Of a stretch of 14,973 nucleotides of DNA, positions 12,367 to 14,973 are shown in pieces. Each line of letters opens with the position of its first letter. Within the stretch, counting starts at the first letter, position 1. The stretch is from the NCBI GenBank assembly GCA_964484475.1, contig CAZAFU010000069.1:1-14973 (forward strand). Reading direction: 5' to 3'. Both the position numbers and the translations under genes were made by a program. The stretch comes from Parvularcula sp964484475 (GTDB taxonomy: Bacteria > Pseudomonadota > Alphaproteobacteria > Caulobacterales > Parvularculaceae). Below the pieces are notes generated by a model. The model was not told the origin of the DNA. It was given only the letters and a program-made list of their open reading frames with translations, and made no database searches.

Positions 12367-13395
12367 ATGGCCGATCTTTGGGGGCGTTTGACGGCCGTGT
12401 TCTCGACTGCCACCGGGCTGACCGTTCTGGGTCTGGCCGGGCTTGCCCTGGCTGCGTTGGTGATCGCGAACTTCCGGGACACCATCCGCCTGCCGCGCCG
12501 GGACGGCGTGGGCCACGAAGAGCTGCCCACCGCGCCGCCGCCCCTCCTGGCCCCCCAGATCGTCAGCCGCCGCGGTGTTTCCGGGGCGCAGCTCGACTGG
12601 ACGCGCTACGTCAAGCTCGCCGCCCTCGGCATCATCGGTCTTGCTTTCGTGTTGATGGCGAAAGGTCTTTTCACCTCGCCGCCGACCGGCTTCGCCGCGG
12701 CCAGCCTGGGTCTCGATCGCGCTGCCAGCGCCGCCGTTCCGGCACGCGCGCCGGCCCGCTCGGCGCAGGACCACGTTGTCGCCGACCCCCTGACCTCCGT
12801 ACACTGCGAGGGGCAGGCATCCTTCGATGAGGGGCGGTTCCTGCTTTGCGAGCGCGGTGCCGCGGTCAGCATCGAGCGGCTCGAGCTCGTTCGCGGCGGC
12901 GAGACCCTGCTCGCCCCGCGTTGGCAGGGGAATGCCGCGGGCTACCTTGCGGCGGAGAACCATGCCGGACCCGTCGGATTGAATACCGAACTCGCTTTTG
13001 CCCCGCCTCCCGCTTCGGGCCTTCAGGGCTATGACGGTATCCTCGTGGTGGGCACGGCGCCGGTGGAGGATCGTCCAACCGCGGCCTTGCGTGCGGAGCG
13101 GCTCGCGGCCTTCGCCGCCGACACCCTTGCAGGTACGGGGCCTGACGATTGCGTCCGTTCCGAGAGGGTCTTCACCGCGGTCGCGAGCCTCGCGGTCAAC
13201 GACGATATGGAGCCCGCCGAGGCACGCCCGCTTGTCATCGGCCTGAGGGCGGACCCGGTCTCCTCGACACCGATCGAGGACATGCGCGCCGCCGCCGAAG
13301 TTTTCCTGCAGCGTGAAGGGGCCGCGTTCGGACTGGTGGACGCCAATCTCCTCGACGGGACCAGGGTCTGCCAGCGGGGAACGGACAGGCTGTGA
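12367..13395 (+). CDS. Unrecognised two-helix membrane protein with a four-cysteine outer domain
   Basis: A 342-residue protein I cannot assign to a named family. It has two hydrophobic helices (about 17-36, and 80-101 around LAALGIIGLAFVLMAKGLF). The loop between them carries many arginines, so it is probably cytoplasmic and the large C-terminal part (about 102-342) periplasmic. That part starts with an Ala/Pro-rich spacer, then a globular region with exactly four cysteines (147, 161, 262, 335), enough for two disulfides. The segment ILVVGTAPVEDRPTAALRAE followed by RLAAFAADTL vaguely recalls the core of OmpA-like domains, but this is weak. Its stop codon shares bases with the start of the glutathione S-transferase-like gene, so the two are one transcription unit. 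Confidence 0.8.
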   Translation: MADLWGRLTAVFSTATGLTVLGLAGLALAALVIANFRDTIRLPRRDGVGHEELPTAPPPLLAPQIVSRRGVSGAQLDWTRYVKLAALGIIGLAFVLMAKGLFTSPPTGFAAASLGLDRAASAAVPARAPARSAQDHVVADPLTSVHCEGQASFDEGRFLLCERGAAVSIERLELVRGGETLLAPRWQGNAAGYLAAENHAGPVGLNTELAFAPPPASGLQGYDGILVVGTAPVEDRPTAALRAERLAAFAADTLAGTGPDDCVRSERVFTAVASLAVNDDMEPAEARPLVIGLRADPVSSTPIEDMRAAAEVFLQREGAAFGLVDANLLDGTRVCQRGTDRL

Positions 13396-14000
13396 AGGGT
13401 ACGCTCTACGGTTCGCTGACCTCGCCCTATGCAAGGATGTGCCGTGTCGTGAGGGCGCGGGCGAACCTCGAGGACGCGATCGCGTTCGAGATCGCCGATC
13501 CCTTTCAGGAAGGCCTCCGCCAGCACAATCCTCTGGGCAAGGTACCCGCACTGATTCTCGAGAAGGGTCCGCCGCTCCTCGAAACCACGCTGATCCTCCG
13601 TACCCTCGCGGGCGGAAGCAGGGAGGAGATGCTTCCCGCGAACCCTGCGGAGCGTCGTTGGGCCGAGGCCGATATTGCGCTCATGACGGGTATCCTCGAC
13701 CTCGGCGTCGCCTACAGGCTCGAGGAGATGCGTCCGCCTGAAGAGCAATCCCAGCGTTGGCTGCTCAGGAGGCTGCGTGGCCTCGAAGCGGCCATTCCCC
13801 TTCTCTCCGAGGCCGCAAGGCGGGCCGCCGAGGACCCCGACGGGGTGGCCGCGATTGCCTTCGCCGCTACCGGCGACTGGCTGCGCTTCCGTCTCAGCGG
13901 GACCCTTTCATGGGAAGACGACGCGCCGGAAGCCGCGAGGATCCTCGATGATCTCCTGTCCGCTGAAGACATGAGGGCCACCGACCCGCGAACGGCCTGA
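13392..14000 (+). CDS. Glutathione S-transferase family protein
   Basis: A 202-residue protein with the glutathione S-transferase layout. The N-terminal thioredoxin-like domain begins with LYGSLTSPYARMCRVVRARA (5-24), where the S-P-Y-A-R pattern matches the usual start of the first helix. It contains NPLGKVPALIL (46-56) with the cis-proline Pro52. The ET pair (64-65) sits where the glutathione-binding E/D-S pair is found. An all-helical C-terminal domain follows from about 85. The substrate is unknown. Some such proteins are stringent-starvation-like regulators rather than enzymes. The start is the GTG at 13392, overlapping the TGA of the upstream membrane-protein gene in the sequence GTGA, which suggests translational coupling. 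xthA follows after 43 bases with its own strong ribosome site. Confidence 0.88.
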   Translation: MKGTLYGSLTSPYARMCRVVRARANLEDAIAFEIADPFQEGLRQHNPLGKVPALILEKGPPLLETTLILRTLAGGSREEMLPANPAERRWAEADIALMTGILDLGVAYRLEEMRPPEEQSQRWLLRRLRGLEAAIPLLSEAARRAAEDPDGVAAIAFAATGDWLRFRLSGTLSWEDDAPEAARILDDLLSAEDMRATDPRTA

Positions 14001-14032
14001 CGCATCGCTTTCCTCGTTGGCCCGAAGCCCCT

Positions 14033-14038
14033 AGGAGG
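14033..14038 (+). promoter_or_regulatory. Ribosome binding site of xthA
   Basis: A full AGGAGG five bases before the ATG at 14044, the strongest ribosome site in the window. Confidence 0.85.
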
Positions 14039-14043
14039 TCGCG

Positions 14044-14844
14044 ATGCGCCTCGTGACCTGGAACATCAACTCCGTCCGCCTCCGTATCGATCAGGTGATC
14101 CGCTTTCTTGAAGAGGAGCGGCCCGATGTCCTCTGCCTTCAGGAAACAAAGTGCCAGGACGACCAGTTTCCCCGCAAGGCCTTCGTCAAGGCCGGCTATG
14201 AGCATCTCGCGATCTGCGGGCAGAAAGGCTATCACGGGGTGGCCATTGCCTCACGCGTGCCCCTCGAACAGCCCGAGGCCCTGCGGTTCTGTGAGACCGG
14301 CGACGCAAGGCACATCGCGGTCGCGCTGCCGGGCGGCCAGGCGCTGCATAATTTCTATGTGCCCGCAGGCGGCGATGTTCCCGACCCGAAGGCCAATCCG
14401 AAATTCGCCCACAAGCTCGGCTTCGTCGAACGGATGACAGCGCATTTTTCCAAAAGGCGGAAGGAGCCCCAGATTCTCGTCGGCGATCTCAACATCGCAC
14501 CCATGGAAAACGACGTCTGGTCCCACAAGCAGCTCCTGAAGGTGGTGTCGCACACCCCCGTCGAGACCGGAGCCATGGAGAAGCTCGTCAGCGAGGGCGG
14601 CTTCGTGGACGCCGCCCGGGAGCTCGTACCCGCAGGGGAGAAGCTTTACAGCTGGTGGTCCTACAGGGCGCGGGACTGGTCCAAGGCCGACAGGGGGCGG
14701 CGCCTCGACCACATCTGGGTCACCGAGCCCCTCAAATCGGCCGCGCTCAAGGGCGGACGGGAAGCCTTCCGTATCCACAGGGAGGTGCGAGGCTGGGAGC
14801 GGCCATCCGACCACGCTCCTGTCCGCCTCGATTTCGCCCTCTGA
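14044..14844 (+). CDS. xthA: Exodeoxyribonuclease III (AP endonuclease, XthA)
   Basis: A 266-residue exonuclease III of the endonuclease/exonuclease/phosphatase fold. It cuts DNA at abasic sites and removes 3' blocks in base-excision repair. Metal-binding and catalytic residues are visible and in register with E. coli XthA: Asn7 in TWNINS, Glu34 in CLQETK, Tyr105 in NFYVPAGG, Asp148 and Asn150 in GDLNIAP, and Asp256-His257 in SDHAPV. The YSWWSYRARDW and RRLDHIW segments are also standard. The length is typical. It follows the glutathione S-transferase-like gene by 43 bases on the same strand and may be read with it. A hairpin follows at 14848-14874. Together with ada it gives the window two DNA damage repair genes, though not in one operon. 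Confidence 0.97.
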   Translation: MRLVTWNINSVRLRIDQVIRFLEEERPDVLCLQETKCQDDQFPRKAFVKAGYEHLAICGQKGYHGVAIASRVPLEQPEALRFCETGDARHIAVALPGGQALHNFYVPAGGDVPDPKANPKFAHKLGFVERMTAHFSKRRKEPQILVGDLNIAPMENDVWSHKQLLKVVSHTPVETGAMEKLVSEGGFVDAARELVPAGEKLYSWWSYRARDWSKADRGRRLDHIWVTEPLKSAALKGGREAFRIHREVRGWERPSDHAPVRLDFAL

Positions 14845-14847
14845 ACG

Positions 14848-14874
14848 AAAAGGCCCCGCCGCGGCGAGCCGGGC
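14848..14874 (-). terminator. Possible terminator of the lysine-rich gene entering from the right
   Basis: On the minus strand GCCCGGC (14868-14874) can pair with GCGGGGC (14853-14859) with one G-G mismatch, followed by CTTTTCG. It lies 44 bases past the stop of the lysine-rich gene and just beyond the end of convergent xthA. Modest quality. Confidence 0.35.
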
Positions 14875-14917
14875 AGGGCAATGTTCCGGGCCGTTTCAGG
14901 TCCGGGCGGAGGCCGCC

Positions 14918-14973
14918 TTATTTCTTGGCGGTCTTCCGGCGAGCCGTTTTCTTGGCCGGAGCCTTCTTCTTGG
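14918..14973 (-). CDS. Lysine-rich C-terminal tail of a protein cut by the window edge
   Basis: Reading in from the right edge on the minus strand, 17 codons give KKKAPAKKTARRKTAKK, then TAA at 14918-14920. Such lysine/alanine tails occur on DNA-binding proteins such as histone-H1-like proteins and some alphaproteobacterial topoisomerases and regulators. The visible part is too short to tell which. The regular Lys/Arg codons and the absence of stops in this frame make a real gene end likely. Confidence 0.6.
   Translation of the reverse strand, partial: KKKAPAKKTARRKTAKK

Noticed and set aside
12229..13551. A 440-codon open frame on the minus strand across the membrane-protein gene
   Set aside because: The plus strand gives two membrane helices, a good ribosome site and a coupled downstream gene. 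The minus product is Arg/Gly/Glu-rich, as shadow frames are.

Overview
The window looks like chromosomal DNA of a GC-rich alphaproteobacterium, most likely Rhodobacterales or a near relative. This rests on the neighbourhood grpE/dnaK, a UbiH-family hydroxylase, ftsK, lolA and an exonuclease III gene, on a secreted protein with a VPLPA-type CTERM sorting tail, and on gene content and codon use. I cannot name a genus. No tRNA, rRNA, CRISPR array, insertion sequence, integrase or phage gene is visible.

Left part (1-3622): a heat-shock locus on the minus strand, read as grpE, then an S9-family (prolyl oligopeptidase-like) secreted peptidase, then dnaK, which runs off the left edge. The peptidase between grpE and dnaK is unusual. 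It ends in a likely intrinsic terminator, and dnaK has its own leader with a second perfect hairpin. cutA diverges from grpE, and the two appear to be served by facing promoters whose -10 regions overlap. Middle part (3665-8010): a DUF2141 secreted acidic protein and a UbiH/UbiF/COQ6-like FAD hydroxylase on the minus strand, then divergent ftsK on the plus strand. ftsK ends in a strong hairpin shared with the convergent VPLPA-CTERM gene.

Next come the VPLPA-CTERM protein and a full-length Ada-type DNA alkylation repair protein (minus), then divergent lolA (plus). After lolA is a roughly 210-base gene-free stretch with an AT-rich perfect dyad, a stem-loop with a C-rich loop, and a strong intrinsic terminator that ends only 14 bases before the next start codon. 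This is the best candidate for undescribed biology here: a small RNA or an attenuator leader. The rest holds an unrecognised alanine-rich protein, a TauE/SafE-type transporter (convergent, ends overlapping by 9 bases), an unrecognised two-helix membrane protein with four cysteines translationally coupled to a glutathione S-transferase-like protein, exonuclease III (xthA), and the lysine-rich tail of a protein entering from the right edge.

Most genes are housekeeping: protein folding (DnaK/GrpE), quinone biosynthesis (UbiH-like), chromosome segregation (FtsK), outer-membrane lipoprotein transport (LolA) and DNA repair (Ada, XthA). No multi-gene novel defence or mobile system is evident. The notable points are regulatory structures and the two unrecognised proteins.
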